A DNA stretch of 64,000 nucleotides from Caballeronia sp. NK8. Lineage in GTDB: Bacteria > Pseudomonadota > Gammaproteobacteria > Burkholderiales > Burkholderiaceae. The stretch lies in contig NZ_AP024322.1 of NCBI RefSeq assembly GCF_018408855.1, forward strand, positions 2,294,001-2,358,000, written 5' to 3'. Shown here in pieces: positions 17,220 to 26,102 of the stretch (positions are counted from its first letter, which is position 1; each line of letters starts with the position of its first letter). Below the pieces are notes generated by a model that saw only the letters and a program-made list of their open reading frames with translations, was not told where the DNA came from and searched no databases. Position numbers and translations under genes: made by a program.

Positions 17220-18620
17220 CTATGATGTGGTCGGAATGCGCTGCGTCGACATGCTCGCGCGTAGCGATGGAAGTCCGAGAAGATGGTGCGCGGCGCTGGA
17301 CGAGCTCACACGCAGTTGCAGGGCATCGTGGATCCAGTGGAGTTGCACATGGTTTTCCTGCGTGCCTTCCGCGATTGCGGCATTGATCGAGTACGTACCC
17401 TCCGGAAGAATCGGCATCACGAACCCGAACCGCGCGATGACGACGTCTCCCTCCCGGCCGGTCAGCCGCTTGCCGCGATGCGTGAGATACGTGTTGTCGC
17501 CGAATAGCGCCTGACCAATGCTGTCGTTCAAAAAAAAGCCCACGATCGGCGCTTCGATCCGTTCGTGTATTTCCGCCTTGATCCGCAAGGTCACCGACTC
17601 TCCCCCGACGACCCAGGAAAGCGGGACGCCGTCTTCATCGACCAGTTCCACCGCGATGATGCGCGCATCCCCACGCCCGAACGACGCGGCGCGGGGCTCG
17701 AAGAGCATCACCTGAATATCATTGCGATACGCCGAAGCGTTGATGCGCTGCAATCGCTTGCCCGCCTCGATGGAAATCTGCTCGACGGCTTTGCAAGACT
17801 CCGTCGTGGATTTGTCAACGAGCGCGCTTTCCGCGTTGGATGTCTCGAAATACGCCTGGAGATAGGCTTCGGCGATCTCGTCCGGTCGTCCCTCGCGCAC
17901 GACCTTGCCATGATCGATCCAGATCACGCGCGAACAGAATCGCTTGATTGTGGACGTGTCGTGACTCACGAAGAGGATGGTGCCGGTTTCGCGGAACTTG
18001 CTCATGAAGCGAAGGCACTTCTGATTGAAGAACGCATCGCCGACGGCAAGCGCCTCATCCACCACCAGGATATCGGCATCGACATGGGCGATCACCGCGA
18101 AAGCGAGCCGCACGAACATGCCGCTCGAATACGTTTTGACCGGCTGATCGATAAACTCGCCGATGTCGGCGAACGCGATGATGTCGACGAGGCGCTCATC
18201 CACCTGCCGCCGCGTGAGGCCATGCAATTGTGCGTTCAGATAGACGTTCTCACGCCCGGTGTATTCGGGGTCGAACCCAGAGCCAAGTTCGAGCAGAGCG
18301 GCCACACGACCTTCGACCTGAATGTCCCCGCTCGTCGGACTGAGGGTCTGGCAGATGATCTGGAGCAGCGTGCTCTTGCCGGAGCCGTTTCGGCCGATGA
18401 TGCCGACGGTCTCGCCTTTCGCCACTGAAAAGCTCACGCCGCCCAGCGCCCAAAAGACATTGTTCGCGGCGCCATCATGAAACTTGCGGTTTTGTAAGGA
18501 TGCCGGAAACACGCGGGCGGCCATATTGGCCGCCCCCTGCATCAAACGATCGAGCGGTCTCTCGTAGGAATTGAATCCCTTCGTGAGGTTTACCGCGTCG
18601 ATTACACGATCACTCGCCAT
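17220..18620 (-). CDS. wzt: Polysaccharide ABC exporter ATP-binding protein Wzt (copy 1)
   Basis: A 466-aa Wzt. The nucleotide-binding domain (about residues 1-250) shows Walker A GRNGSGKST, signature YSSGMFVRLAFAV, Walker B DILVVDEALAVGD and H-loop LFVSHD. A C-terminal domain (about 300-440) with the Wzt_C pattern (GFFLNDSIGQALFGDNTYL) should bind the exported glycan. ATG 18620 was chosen over ATG 18641 because MASDRVIDAVNLTKGF then aligns exactly with the start of the second Wzt in this window. It is first in a minus-strand operon with the 1752-aa fusion. No permease lies on this strand nearby, so it must share the Wzm at 20747 or use one elsewhere. Confidence 0.9.
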   Translation of the reverse strand: MASDRVIDAVNLTKGFNSYERPLDRLMQGAANMAARVFPASLQNRKFHDGAANNVFWALGGVSFSVAKGETVGIIGRNGSGKSTLLQIICQTLSPTSGDIQVEGRVAALLELGSGFDPEYTGRENVYLNAQLHGLTRRQVDERLVDIIAFADIGEFIDQPVKTYSSGMFVRLAFAVIAHVDADILVVDEALAVGDAFFNQKCLRFMSKFRETGTILFVSHDTSTIKRFCSRVIWIDHGKVVREGRPDEIAEAYLQAYFETSNAESALVDKSTTESCKAVEQISIEAGKRLQRINASAYRNDIQVMLFEPRAASFGRGDARIIAVELVDEDGVPLSWVVGGESVTLRIKAEIHERIEAPIVGFFLNDSIGQALFGDNTYLTHRGKRLTGREGDVVIARFGFVMPILPEGTYSINAAIAEGTQENHVQLHWIHDALQLRVSSSSAAHHLLGLPSLRASMSTQRIPTTS

Positions 18621-19005
18621 TTCATCCCGTTCCCTTGACATATCCCACGAAAATCACGGCGCTGAGTTCCAAGCTCACGCTCGCCCGTGGAGACCCGACC
18701 TTTTAGTTTAACAAAATTGCGTTGGCCAAATGGCGATCGGACCCTTTGAACCCGAACCGATCACCCTTTCGCCTCGCCGCCTGATTTGTAATAAAAATGT
18801 GACCAAATATGTTTTTTGTGAGGTTGCGTTACGTGAACGGCAATTCCGCCGCCTGTTTAGTAGTTAAGTGACATAATCATTACGGTCGATGGGACCAAGG
18901 TGCCGCATCAGGGCATGGCCGCGAGGCGCGCTCTGGCCGGGACAAGTGCGGTACGCGGTTTCGTGAGGCAAATATCCAACGTAAACTGTCGAAGCGGAGC
19001 TGCCC
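18621..19005. promoter_or_regulatory. Divergent intergenic region between wzt (copy 1) and cysC
   Basis: These 385 bases separate two divergent polysaccharide transcripts and contain no gene. They are clearly AT-richer than the flanks, with runs such as TTGTAATAAAAATG near 18786 and a CATAAT at 18872-18877. The region must contain promoters for both directions, but I could not pick a -35/-10 pair with good spacing on either strand, so no precise promoter is claimed. Confidence 0.5.
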
Positions 19006-19635
19006 GTGACAATAGATTCGCGTACAGCGATGTGGAATGTTCCTTCAGCCAGCGCGGATGCGGTTACGCCGCAAAAGACGTCGGACGCGGCTCTTAAGGC
19101 CGAACGACCATCTTCCGGGGTGATTTGGCTCACGGGACTGTCGGGAGCCGGCAAATCCACGATCAGCGGCCTGGTCGACGCGCAACTGCGGGCTGTCCGC
19201 TACCGCACATTCATCATCGATGGCGACACTCTGCGAACCGGCCTAAATTCCGATCTCGGTTTCTCTGCGCAGGATCGTAAGGAGAGTGTTCGACGCGCCG
19301 CGCACGCGGCTGCGCTGCTCGCCGATGCCGGGCTCCTGGTGCTGGTCGCGCTTATCGCGCCGTTCGCCTCGGATCGGACGCGCGCCCGAGAGATCATCGG
19401 CCCGCGCTATCACGAGGTGTTTGTCAATGCAGGAATCGACGCCTGCTGCGAGCGCGACCCAAAGGGGCTTTATCGCCGAGCGTTCAATGGTGAAATCGCT
19501 GACTTCACAGGCGTGAGCTCACCTTATGAATCGCCCGAGTCGCCAGACTTGATGCTGGACAGTTGCAATCTGCCGGCTTCGGAATGCGTCACGCTGCTGA
19601 CCCGCTACATCACCGAACGGTTCGCGCCCGGCTGA
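19006..19635 (+). CDS. cysC: Adenylyl-sulfate (APS) kinase
   Basis: A 209-aa protein that phosphorylates adenosine 5'-phosphosulfate to PAPS, the sulfuryl donor. The N-terminal 40 residues are extra. Then come the P-loop GLSGAGKST (about 49-57), DGDTLRTGLNSDLGFS (APS site), DRKESVRR, and the family tail DPKGLYRRAFNGEI...FTG..SPYE. The usual VRHGLN and SPFRAER segments read LRTGLN and APFASDR, modest departures from the family. A CGGAG six bases before GTG 19006 supports that start; ATG 19030 is an alternative. No cysD, cysN, cysH or cysI neighbour is present. The next gene is a sulfotransferase, so it probably supplies PAPS for polysaccharide sulfation. Confidence 0.85.
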   Translation: MTIDSRTAMWNVPSASADAVTPQKTSDAALKAERPSSGVIWLTGLSGAGKSTISGLVDAQLRAVRYRTFIIDGDTLRTGLNSDLGFSAQDRKESVRRAAHAAALLADAGLLVLVALIAPFASDRTRAREIIGPRYHEVFVNAGIDACCERDPKGLYRRAFNGEIADFTGVSSPYESPESPDLMLDSCNLPASECVTLLTRYITERFAPG

Positions 19636-19716
19636 AAGCCGGCGCTGCGACTCATCGTGCACCATGCGCCGGGCCTTTCTTTTCTACTCTCTTGTTCCTG
19701 GTAACCCAAAAAAACC

Positions 19717-20532
19717 ATGTTCATTGTTTTCGGATCGCCACGCTCGGGCACCACATTGCTCAAGGAAACGCTGAATCTGCATCCGGATATATTCATTCCA
19801 ATGCAGACCACGTTCATCAGCACGGCCGCCCACGTGATCGGCAGCGTCAGTTCCTGGGAGCATGCCGTCAGGATCCTGGCCGAGATCGCGGCAGAATCCG
19901 ACGATTACGCCGGCGCGTTCGGTTCGGTCCTAAGCAAGGACGAGGTCCGGTCGGCCGTCATGGGCGCTCAGCCGGGACTTGCCGGCGTGCTCGAAGCGCT
20001 ATATGGAGCGATGGCAGGCAAGCTCGGCAAGCGCATCTGCGGCGACAAATCTCCGGATGATCTCCTTTCTATCCGCAAGCTCGAGCAGGCGGGCCTCTTA
20101 ACCTCGAACCTGAAGTTCATTCACATCGTCCGGGATGTACGCGGCTCCCTGGCGTCGCTCCTGAACGTCGACTGGGCGCCACAAGGTATAGAGGAGTATT
20201 TCCCGCGAATCTGGAACTACACCAACCTTCACCTGTATCGCGCGATGTCCGGCGCACCGAATTACATGATGCTCAAGTACGAGACGCTGGTAGCCGAACC
20301 GCGTCCGGTCGTCGAACAGCTCGTCGAACTGCTTGGACTCGACTTCGTGCCTGGGATGCTCGACGCCGAGCGCCGCGGAATGTCGTTGCGCTCGAATCCC
20401 AGCCATCTCAATCTCAGCCGCCCGTTTCTTCCCGAACGCGCCCATGCCTGGCGTTCTAAACTCACCCCCGGGCAGATCGAACATTGCGAGTCGAGCGCCC
20501 ACGAAGCGCTGAAGGTATTTGACTACATCTGA
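19717..20532 (+). CDS. PAPS-dependent sulfotransferase
   Basis: A 271-aa protein. The 5'-phosphosulfate loop is at the N-terminus, FGSPRSGTTLLKETL (about residues 5-19). The 3'-phosphate site is FIHIVRDVRGSLASLLN (about 134-150), and a later MLKYETLVAEP segment is typical of the family (PF00685/PF13469). There is no signal peptide or membrane segment, so it acts in the cytoplasm on a nucleotide- or lipid-linked glycan before export. It lies 81 bases after the APS kinase and directly upstream of the exporter permease. The acceptor sugar is not predictable. The catalytic role is well supported; polysaccharide as substrate is inferred from context. Confidence 0.85.
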   Translation: MFIVFGSPRSGTTLLKETLNLHPDIFIPMQTTFISTAAHVIGSVSSWEHAVRILAEIAAESDDYAGAFGSVLSKDEVRSAVMGAQPGLAGVLEALYGAMAGKLGKRICGDKSPDDLLSIRKLEQAGLLTSNLKFIHIVRDVRGSLASLLNVDWAPQGIEEYFPRIWNYTNLHLYRAMSGAPNYMMLKYETLVAEPRPVVEQLVELLGLDFVPGMLDAERRGMSLRSNPSHLNLSRPFLPERAHAWRSKLTPGQIEHCESSAHEALKVFDYI

Positions 20533-20746
20533 CGCGCAGGCCTGCGACCCCGTCGGGAGAGAGAGCGGATTTGGCTGGGAGCGGTGAAAACCGCTATGTC
20601 ATAATGATGGCGTATCGCGACAAACAACGACGACGCATTGTCCTCGCCCCCCGCGCGCAGGGCCTTTGCCGCCATTACGCTCGCTTTGAGCCTCGAGCGC
20701 CAGAACGGGGGACGTCGCGCGCTTTTAGCCACTTCTGTCGACGCTC

Positions 20747-21574
20747 ATGCAAAGTTTCAGTGCCTCGCCAACGTTTCTCATCAGATCGTTGGTCAAGAAT
20801 CACCGCCTAATGTTCGACCTTGCCCGAAGGGATGCAGTCGGTCGTTATAAAGGCTCGTTCCTTGGCATCTTCTGGTCGCTGCTCACGCCGCTGCTCATGT
20901 TGAGTGTCTACACCTTCGTTTTCAACGGCATCTTCAAATCCCGTTGGGCAGGCGGCGGTGTGCAAACCGGTTCGCATGCGGAATTCGCGGTCGTACTTTT
21001 CGCCGGCATGATCGTATTCAATGTGTTTTCCGAGTGCGTAAATCGAGCACCGGCGATGATTCTTTCGAATACCAACTTCGTCAAGAAGATCATTTTCCCG
21101 CTCGAGATTCTTCCGTGCGTGAACCTGCTCTCCGCACTCTTCCACGCGAGCGTCAGCATCGCCATTCTGTTGCTTGCCGAGTGGTACGTTCAAGGCTACG
21201 TGCCGCCGACTGCCTTTCTGCTTCCCTTGGTGTACGCGCCGCTATGCCTGTTGATCCTCGGGATTTCCTGGGCGTTGTCCGCCACCGGCGTCTATCTCCG
21301 GGACATTGGTCAGACCATCGGTATCGCGGTCATGGCGCTGATGTTCCTTTCGCCGATCTTCTTTCCCGTGTCGTCGCTGCCCCCGAAGATTCGAGTGTAC
21401 GTCTACTGGAATCCGTTGACGTTTCCCATCGAGCAAAGCCGCAATGTCCTCGTTTGGGGAAAAACGCTCGATTGGACCGTCTGGGGTGTCTACGTCCTGA
21501 TAAGCGTCGGCGTTGCGTGGTTCGGCTTCGCGTGGTTCCAGAAGACTCGCAAGGGCTTCGCCGATGTCGTCTGA
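20747..21574 (+). CDS. wzm: Polysaccharide ABC exporter permease Wzm
   Basis: A 275-aa inner-membrane permease of the ABC-2 type (PF01061). An amphipathic N-terminus with RRDAVGRYKGSFLGIFWSLL precedes the first membrane segment. Then come the RAPAMILSNTNFVKKIIFP cytoplasmic loop and about six membrane segments, with SPIFFPVSSLP and WNPLTFPIEQSR before the last. The end KTRKGFADV is characteristic. Its 3' end overlaps the second wzt by 11 bases, so the two are translationally coupled. It exports the completed undecaprenyl-linked glycan to the periplasm. It is the only intact Wzm in the window. Confidence 0.92.
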   Translation: MQSFSASPTFLIRSLVKNHRLMFDLARRDAVGRYKGSFLGIFWSLLTPLLMLSVYTFVFNGIFKSRWAGGGVQTGSHAEFAVVLFAGMIVFNVFSECVNRAPAMILSNTNFVKKIIFPLEILPCVNLLSALFHASVSIAILLLAEWYVQGYVPPTAFLLPLVYAPLCLLILGISWALSATGVYLRDIGQTIGIAVMALMFLSPIFFPVSSLPPKIRVYVYWNPLTFPIEQSRNVLVWGKTLDWTVWGVYVLISVGVAWFGFAWFQKTRKGFADVV

Positions 21575-22955
21575 CGTTATCATCCGGGTCGCCGACCTCG
21601 GCAAGGGATTTCGGTCTTACGAGCACCCTGCGGACAGGCTGAAGCAGACGCTGTATGCGCTCGCCGCACGGCTCACGCCCTTCAAGACCCTCAAACGACG
21701 ACTGAGCCTCCGCGCAATCGAATGCGCACGGGTGTTCTGGGCGCTTCGCCATGTCGATCTGGAAGTACGCCGCGGAGAAACGGTCGGCATCATCGGGCGC
21801 AACGGTTCTGGCAAGAGCACGCTGCTGCAGATGGTCTGCGGAACACTCGCACCCACGGAAGGCACTGTCGTCACACAGGGTCGGGTGGCGGCGTTGCTGG
21901 AACTGGGCTCGGGGTTCGATGTCGAGTTCACCGGCCGGGAAAATGTCTACATGAACGGCCAATTGCACGGCCTCACGAAGGAGCAGATCGACGAACGCTT
22001 CGACAGGATCGCGGAGTTTGCGGACATCGGCGACTTCCTGGATCAACCCGTCAAAACTTATTCGAGTGGGATGTTCGTCCGATTGGCCTTCGCGGTGATC
22101 GCGCACGTCGATGCGGACGTGCTGATCATCGACGAAGCACTCGCCGTCGGCGACGCGTTTTTTACACAGAAATGCATGCGCTTCCTGCGCAAGTTCATGC
22201 AGACGGGAACGGTGCTTTTCGTGAGTCATGACTCATCCGCCATTCGTAGCCTTTGCACGCGCGCGATGTGGATGGATCATGGTCAGGTCATCGAGATTGG
22301 CGAAGCGAAAGAGGTCTGCAATCGCTATCTCGAGGCCTACTACGAAGAGCATCAGGGAAAGAGCCGCTCGTCCGCGACAGCAGAGAAGACGGAAGTGTTG
22401 GCAGCCACCGAGCGGCGCGATCGGCGCGACCAGTACAGAACTCAAGTGAACGGCGCGGTTCGGAACTTTGTCTTCGATCCGGAGCATTCGCATTCCGGCT
22501 CGGGCGCGGCCACCATCGAGCGCGTCGAAATGCTGAAGGGTGACGGCTCCACACTACTCTGGATAGCAGGCCAGGAAAACGTCGTGCTCAAAGTAACGGC
22601 GCGAGTTTTCGAAACGCTGGAAGAGCCGGTTCTCGGTTTCACCATCAAAGACAAGCTTGGCCGCCCGCTGTTCGGCGACACCACGTTCTGGGTGGCGCGG
22701 GACTCCGGAGGCGGCGTAACAACCGGAGATCGCATCGTGGCGGAGTTCGCTTTCGCCATGCCGATTCTGCTGCCGGGCGACTACGCGGTGGACGTCGCGA
22801 TCGCAGACGCGGCCCGGCCCCGCGACGCACAGGTGCTGCATTGGCAGCATGATGTCTATCTCTTCAAGTCAGACGCGGCGACCTCGTCGACCGGCCTCAT
22901 TGGAATGCCTATGCACGAGATTTCCTTAGAGGTCGTCCATCTGCACACATCATGA
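21564..22955 (+). CDS. wzt: Polysaccharide ABC exporter ATP-binding protein Wzt (copy 2)
   Basis: A 463-aa protein with Walker A GRNGSGKST, signature YSSGMFVRLAFAV, Walker B DVLIIDEALAVGD and H-loop LFVSHD. A Wzt_C carbohydrate-recognition domain follows (about 300-440, GFTIKDKLGRPLFGDTTFW). ATG 21564 is preceded by AAGGG and lies inside the last codons of wzm. The nucleotide-binding domain is very close to Wzt copy 1. The linker (about 250-300) and C-terminal domain are more diverged, which suggests different glycan ends are recognised. It is followed after 12 bases by a coiled-coil double GT2. Confidence 0.92.
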   Translation: MSSDVIIRVADLGKGFRSYEHPADRLKQTLYALAARLTPFKTLKRRLSLRAIECARVFWALRHVDLEVRRGETVGIIGRNGSGKSTLLQMVCGTLAPTEGTVVTQGRVAALLELGSGFDVEFTGRENVYMNGQLHGLTKEQIDERFDRIAEFADIGDFLDQPVKTYSSGMFVRLAFAVIAHVDADVLIIDEALAVGDAFFTQKCMRFLRKFMQTGTVLFVSHDSSAIRSLCTRAMWMDHGQVIEIGEAKEVCNRYLEAYYEEHQGKSRSSATAEKTEVLAATERRDRRDQYRTQVNGAVRNFVFDPEHSHSGSGAATIERVEMLKGDGSTLLWIAGQENVVLKVTARVFETLEEPVLGFTIKDKLGRPLFGDTTFWVARDSGGGVTTGDRIVAEFAFAMPILLPGDYAVDVAIADAARPRDAQVLHWQHDVYLFKSDAATSSTGLIGMPMHEISLEVVHLHTS

Positions 22956-22967
22956 GGACTTCGGTCG

Positions 22968-25139
22968 ATGAAAATGGATATTGGACCAAAGCCCGAGATA
23001 GACAGGCACGAACACTCGCGTGACGAGCAGCCAAGCCTGCTCGAACCGGGTAAGCAACTCGCTTCCGCGCAGGCGCAAATCGCCAGACTCGAATCGGAGT
23101 TGAAGAAGGCAAAAACCGAAGCCAGGGCAGCGTCGACGCTGCAGGCTCGGCTTACGCGCGCGCTGGATGACAATCAAGCCCTGCAGGCATCGATGTCTTG
23201 GCGCGTCACCGCGCCGCTTCGTTCCGTGTCGCGCATGCTCGTCGTGCTTCGGCTCGCCGCGGACAGCCTGCGCCGGCAGAGCAAGGTGCACGGCGGTTTC
23301 GTTCACGTGTTCAGGTATTACGGCGCTGTCGTGCGTAAAGAAGGCTGGCAAGGCATTCGCCGGCGCATTCAGCGCATGAGCAACGCCGGAGTCGGCGACG
23401 CACAATTAACCGATGCGTCGTATCAAGCCTGGATCGAGCAATACGACGCGCTTACCGATGAACGGCTCGCGCGCGCGCGCGGACTAATGAGCGCGTTCGC
23501 CTTGAGGCCGCTCATCTCGATCGTCGTTCCCACTTACAACAGCGACGAGAATTTCCTGGCCGACATGATTCGTTCGGTGAAAGATCAGCTCTACACCAAC
23601 TGGGAGTTGTGCATCGCCGACGATCACTCCTCCGCGCCTCATGTGCGCGCGGTGCTGAAGCGCGAGATGAAGCAAGACTCACGCATCAGAGTCGTTTTTC
23701 GAGAACAGAATGGTCACATCTCGGAGGCGAGCAACAGCGCGTTGGAAATTGCAACGGGAGAATACATCGCCCTGCTCGACCACGACGACATCCTGCCGCG
23801 CCATGCCCTGATGATGGTCGTGCGCTATATCAACCGTCATCCGGATGCATCGATGTTCTATAGCGATGAAGACAAGTTGACGCCCGATGGCAAGCGCGTG
23901 AGTCCGTACTTCAAAAGCGACTGGAATCCCGAGCTGTTTCTCGCTCAGAACATGTTCTCGCACCTCGGCGTCTACCGGATGGCGCTCGTGCGAAGCGCGG
24001 GAGGATTCCGGCGCGGCTTCGAAGGCAGTCAGGACCACGACCTCGCGCTGCGATGCGCGGAGATCGCGGGTGCGGACAACATCGTTCACATACCGCACAT
24101 CCTTTACCACTGGCGAATCTCGCCGGGGAGCACAGCCGGCAGCGGCGCAGAGAAGCCCTATGCGGTCGTCGCAGGAATCAAGTCGATCGAAGAGCATCTC
24201 AGCAGAACGCATGTAAAGGCGCATGTCGAGCAGACATTCAGTCACCTACCGCTGCTGCGTGTACGCTATGCCCTGCCCGATCTCGCACCGTTGGTCTCGA
24301 TCCTCATTCCCACACGAGATGGCGTCGAATTGCTGCGTCAGTGCGTGAGCAGCATCCTCGCGAAGACGACCTACCGGCCGTATGAAATCATCGTGATCGA
24401 CAACGGCAGCGAGCAGCCGGAAACGCTCGCGTATTTCGAGCAGATCAAGAAGACGCACAACGTGCAAGTGCTCCGCGACGACTCACCTTTCAATTTCTCG
24501 GTCTTGAACAACCGCGCCGCCGCACTCGCTAAGGGCGAGTACATCTGTCTGCTGAACAACGATATCGAGGTCATCTCGCCCGATTGGCTCGAAGAATTGG
24601 TCGGAATCGCTTCGCAGCCAGGCAACGGCGCTGTGGGCGCTGCGCTTTGGTATCCGAACAACACGCTCCAGCATGGCGGCGTGCTGATCGGGTTGGGTGG
24701 CGTGGCAGGTCATATGCACAGCAATCTGATTCGCGGACACTTCGGTTACTTTGGCCGCGCGGTCGTTACGCAGAATCTGTCGGCAGTGACGGCCGCGTGT
24801 CTGCTGATCAGGAAGTCGATCTACGAGGAGGTCGGAGGTCTCGACGAGCGTCTTGCAGTCGCCTTCAACGATGTCGATTTCTGTCTGCGAGTGCGCAATG
24901 CCGGCTATCGCAATGTCTGGACACCCCATGCGGAGCTGTACCACCATGAATCGGCAACGCGCGGCTCCGACATGCATCCCGACAAATACGAGCGCTTCGT
25001 CAAAGAAGTGCGCTGGATGGAAGAGCATTGGGGCGACGCGTTGCTGTTCGATCCGGCCTACAACCCCAATCTCGACACCAGCACAGCGGTAGCGCCGTTC
25101 TCGCTTGCCTATCCGCCGCGCATCGACATGTTCGACTGA
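22968..25139 (+). CDS. Coiled-coil glycosyltransferase with two GT2 domains
   Basis: A 723-aa protein. An N-terminal charged coiled coil (about 25-75) leads into SMSWRVTAPLRSVSRML, the same signature that ends the coiled coil of the 1752-aa fusion. The first GT2 domain starts near residue 181 (ISIVVPTYNSDENF) with acidic motif LLDHDD. The second starts near 441 (VSILIPTRDGVELL) with LLNNDIEV and a later FNDVDFCLRVRNAGYR. Bifunctional GT2 enzymes of this build add two alternating linkages of a repeat unit. It sits 12 bases after wzt copy 2 in the same operon and lacks membrane segments, so it should act at the cytoplasmic face. Confidence 0.9.
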   Translation: MKMDIGPKPEIDRHEHSRDEQPSLLEPGKQLASAQAQIARLESELKKAKTEARAASTLQARLTRALDDNQALQASMSWRVTAPLRSVSRMLVVLRLAADSLRRQSKVHGGFVHVFRYYGAVVRKEGWQGIRRRIQRMSNAGVGDAQLTDASYQAWIEQYDALTDERLARARGLMSAFALRPLISIVVPTYNSDENFLADMIRSVKDQLYTNWELCIADDHSSAPHVRAVLKREMKQDSRIRVVFREQNGHISEASNSALEIATGEYIALLDHDDILPRHALMMVVRYINRHPDASMFYSDEDKLTPDGKRVSPYFKSDWNPELFLAQNMFSHLGVYRMALVRSAGGFRRGFEGSQDHDLALRCAEIAGADNIVHIPHILYHWRISPGSTAGSGAEKPYAVVAGIKSIEEHLSRTHVKAHVEQTFSHLPLLRVRYALPDLAPLVSILIPTRDGVELLRQCVSSILAKTTYRPYEIIVIDNGSEQPETLAYFEQIKKTHNVQVLRDDSPFNFSVLNNRAAALAKGEYICLLNNDIEVISPDWLEELVGIASQPGNGAVGAALWYPNNTLQHGGVLIGLGGVAGHMHSNLIRGHFGYFGRAVVTQNLSAVTAACLLIRKSIYEEVGGLDERLAVAFNDVDFCLRVRNAGYRNVWTPHAELYHHESATRGSDMHPDKYERFVKEVRWMEEHWGDALLFDPAYNPNLDTSTAVAPFSLAYPPRIDMFD

Positions 25140-25168
25140 ACCCCGGCGACCGGACCGAATGCGCCGCA

Positions 25169-25185
25169 CTGAACGCAGCGTTCAG
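25169..25185. repeat. Near-perfect palindrome at a convergent gene junction
   Basis: CTGAACGC-A-GCGTTCAG is an 8-bp inverted repeat with a one-base centre, overlapping the stop codon of the minus-strand rhamnosyltransferase and 30 bases past the stop of the plus-strand glycosyltransferase. The arms are too close to form a good RNA hairpin and there is no T-run, so a DNA-binding or chance palindrome is as likely as a terminator. Confidence 0.4.
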
Positions 25186-26102
25186 GTGTCGTCCCCATCG
25201 TAGGGTCCGAGACGCCCGAGCCATCCGTCGCGTATCCCGCGCAGCGCCATTCTGAGATGGCGCGCGCGTTCCGTCGGCCACATGCAGTAAATGACCATGC
25301 GCACGGGTAATTTGACAATTTCCGTCGATTTCCACGTCATAGGCATGGACGCGCGCCTGATTAGCGCGATGACGTTGCGAAACTGGTAGTAATGGCGCAG
25401 TGGTCCGTGCATGGGATAAGCGCGCCCGAACACCCTGACTGGTTCGCCCCCCAACTCATGCGTCATGCGGATCCAGGGAATGCCCAGCACGCGAAAGCCT
25501 TTGCGCTTGGCGCGCACGCACCACTCGAGATCGACGAAATCGATGAACAGTGCGTCCTCCATGGGGCCAATGTCGCGCCAAAAACGCAAATTGATGCACG
25601 AGCCGGATGAAATGAGGAAGTCGACATCTAGCGGCGTATGACCCGTAGGCGCGACGCGGTCGAGCCTACACCAGCCGAAGCGCACGAAAGGCGCCACGCC
25701 ACGCAAGCGAGGATCGTCATAGGCGGGTCCAACGAGCGCGACGCGTTCACCGGCCGCTTCAGATCGGGCGATTTGTTGGGGAAGTTCGGTTATGAGCGTG
25801 GCAGGCGGTTCGCTATCCTGATCGAACAGAATAGCCGTTGAACAACCTGCGCGAATCAATGCCTCGACGCCCTGATTGATAGCGCGTGCAATGCCCACGT
25901 TCGCACGGTTCGCGATATACGTGATGCCTGGATCGAGACCGAGCGCCGCGGCGCCTGACGATTCAGGTGTATTGTCGACTACGACGCAGCGAGTCGCCGC
26001 CGCGAGCCTGTTGGCCCGCTCAACACATGCGCGATCAGGATGAAAGAACACCACCACCGCCCCCGCGCTGGGCGGTGCACTCGTCAACGCGTGGTCAGAC
26101 AC
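25182..26102 (-). CDS. GT2 rhamnosyltransferase (RfbF-like)
   Basis: A 306-aa glycosyltransferase. It has the GT2 nucleotide-binding start AGAVVVFFHPD, the acidic ILFDQDSEPP (DxD-type) motif, DFVDLEWCVRAKRKGFRV, and the PLRHYYQFRN segment typical of RfbF-type rhamnosyltransferases that use dTDP-L-rhamnose. The GTG start at 26102 overlaps the 3' end of rfbD by 19 bases, so it is the last gene of the rhamnose operon, and the donor sugar is made by the genes just upstream. One hydrophobic stretch near the C-terminus is too weak to call a membrane anchor. Confidence 0.85.
   Translation of the reverse strand: MSDHALTSAPPSAGAVVVFFHPDRACVERANRLAAATRCVVVDNTPESSGAAALGLDPGITYIANRANVGIARAINQGVEALIRAGCSTAILFDQDSEPPATLITELPQQIARSEAAGERVALVGPAYDDPRLRGVAPFVRFGWCRLDRVAPTGHTPLDVDFLISSGSCINLRFWRDIGPMEDALFIDFVDLEWCVRAKRKGFRVLGIPWIRMTHELGGEPVRVFGRAYPMHGPLRHYYQFRNVIALIRRASMPMTWKSTEIVKLPVRMVIYCMWPTERARHLRMALRGIRDGWLGRLGPYDGDDT

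Noticed and set aside
19006..19635. cysC as part of sulfate assimilation
   Set aside because: No cysD, cysN, cysH, cysI or sulfate transporter gene nearby; a sulfotransferase follows instead.
19624..19690. Intrinsic terminator after cysC (GCCCGGC ... GCCGGGC then T-rich)
   Set aside because: Arms are 35 bases apart and compete with a local CCGGCT-GAA-AGCCGG hairpin; T-run interrupted by C. Too weak to call.
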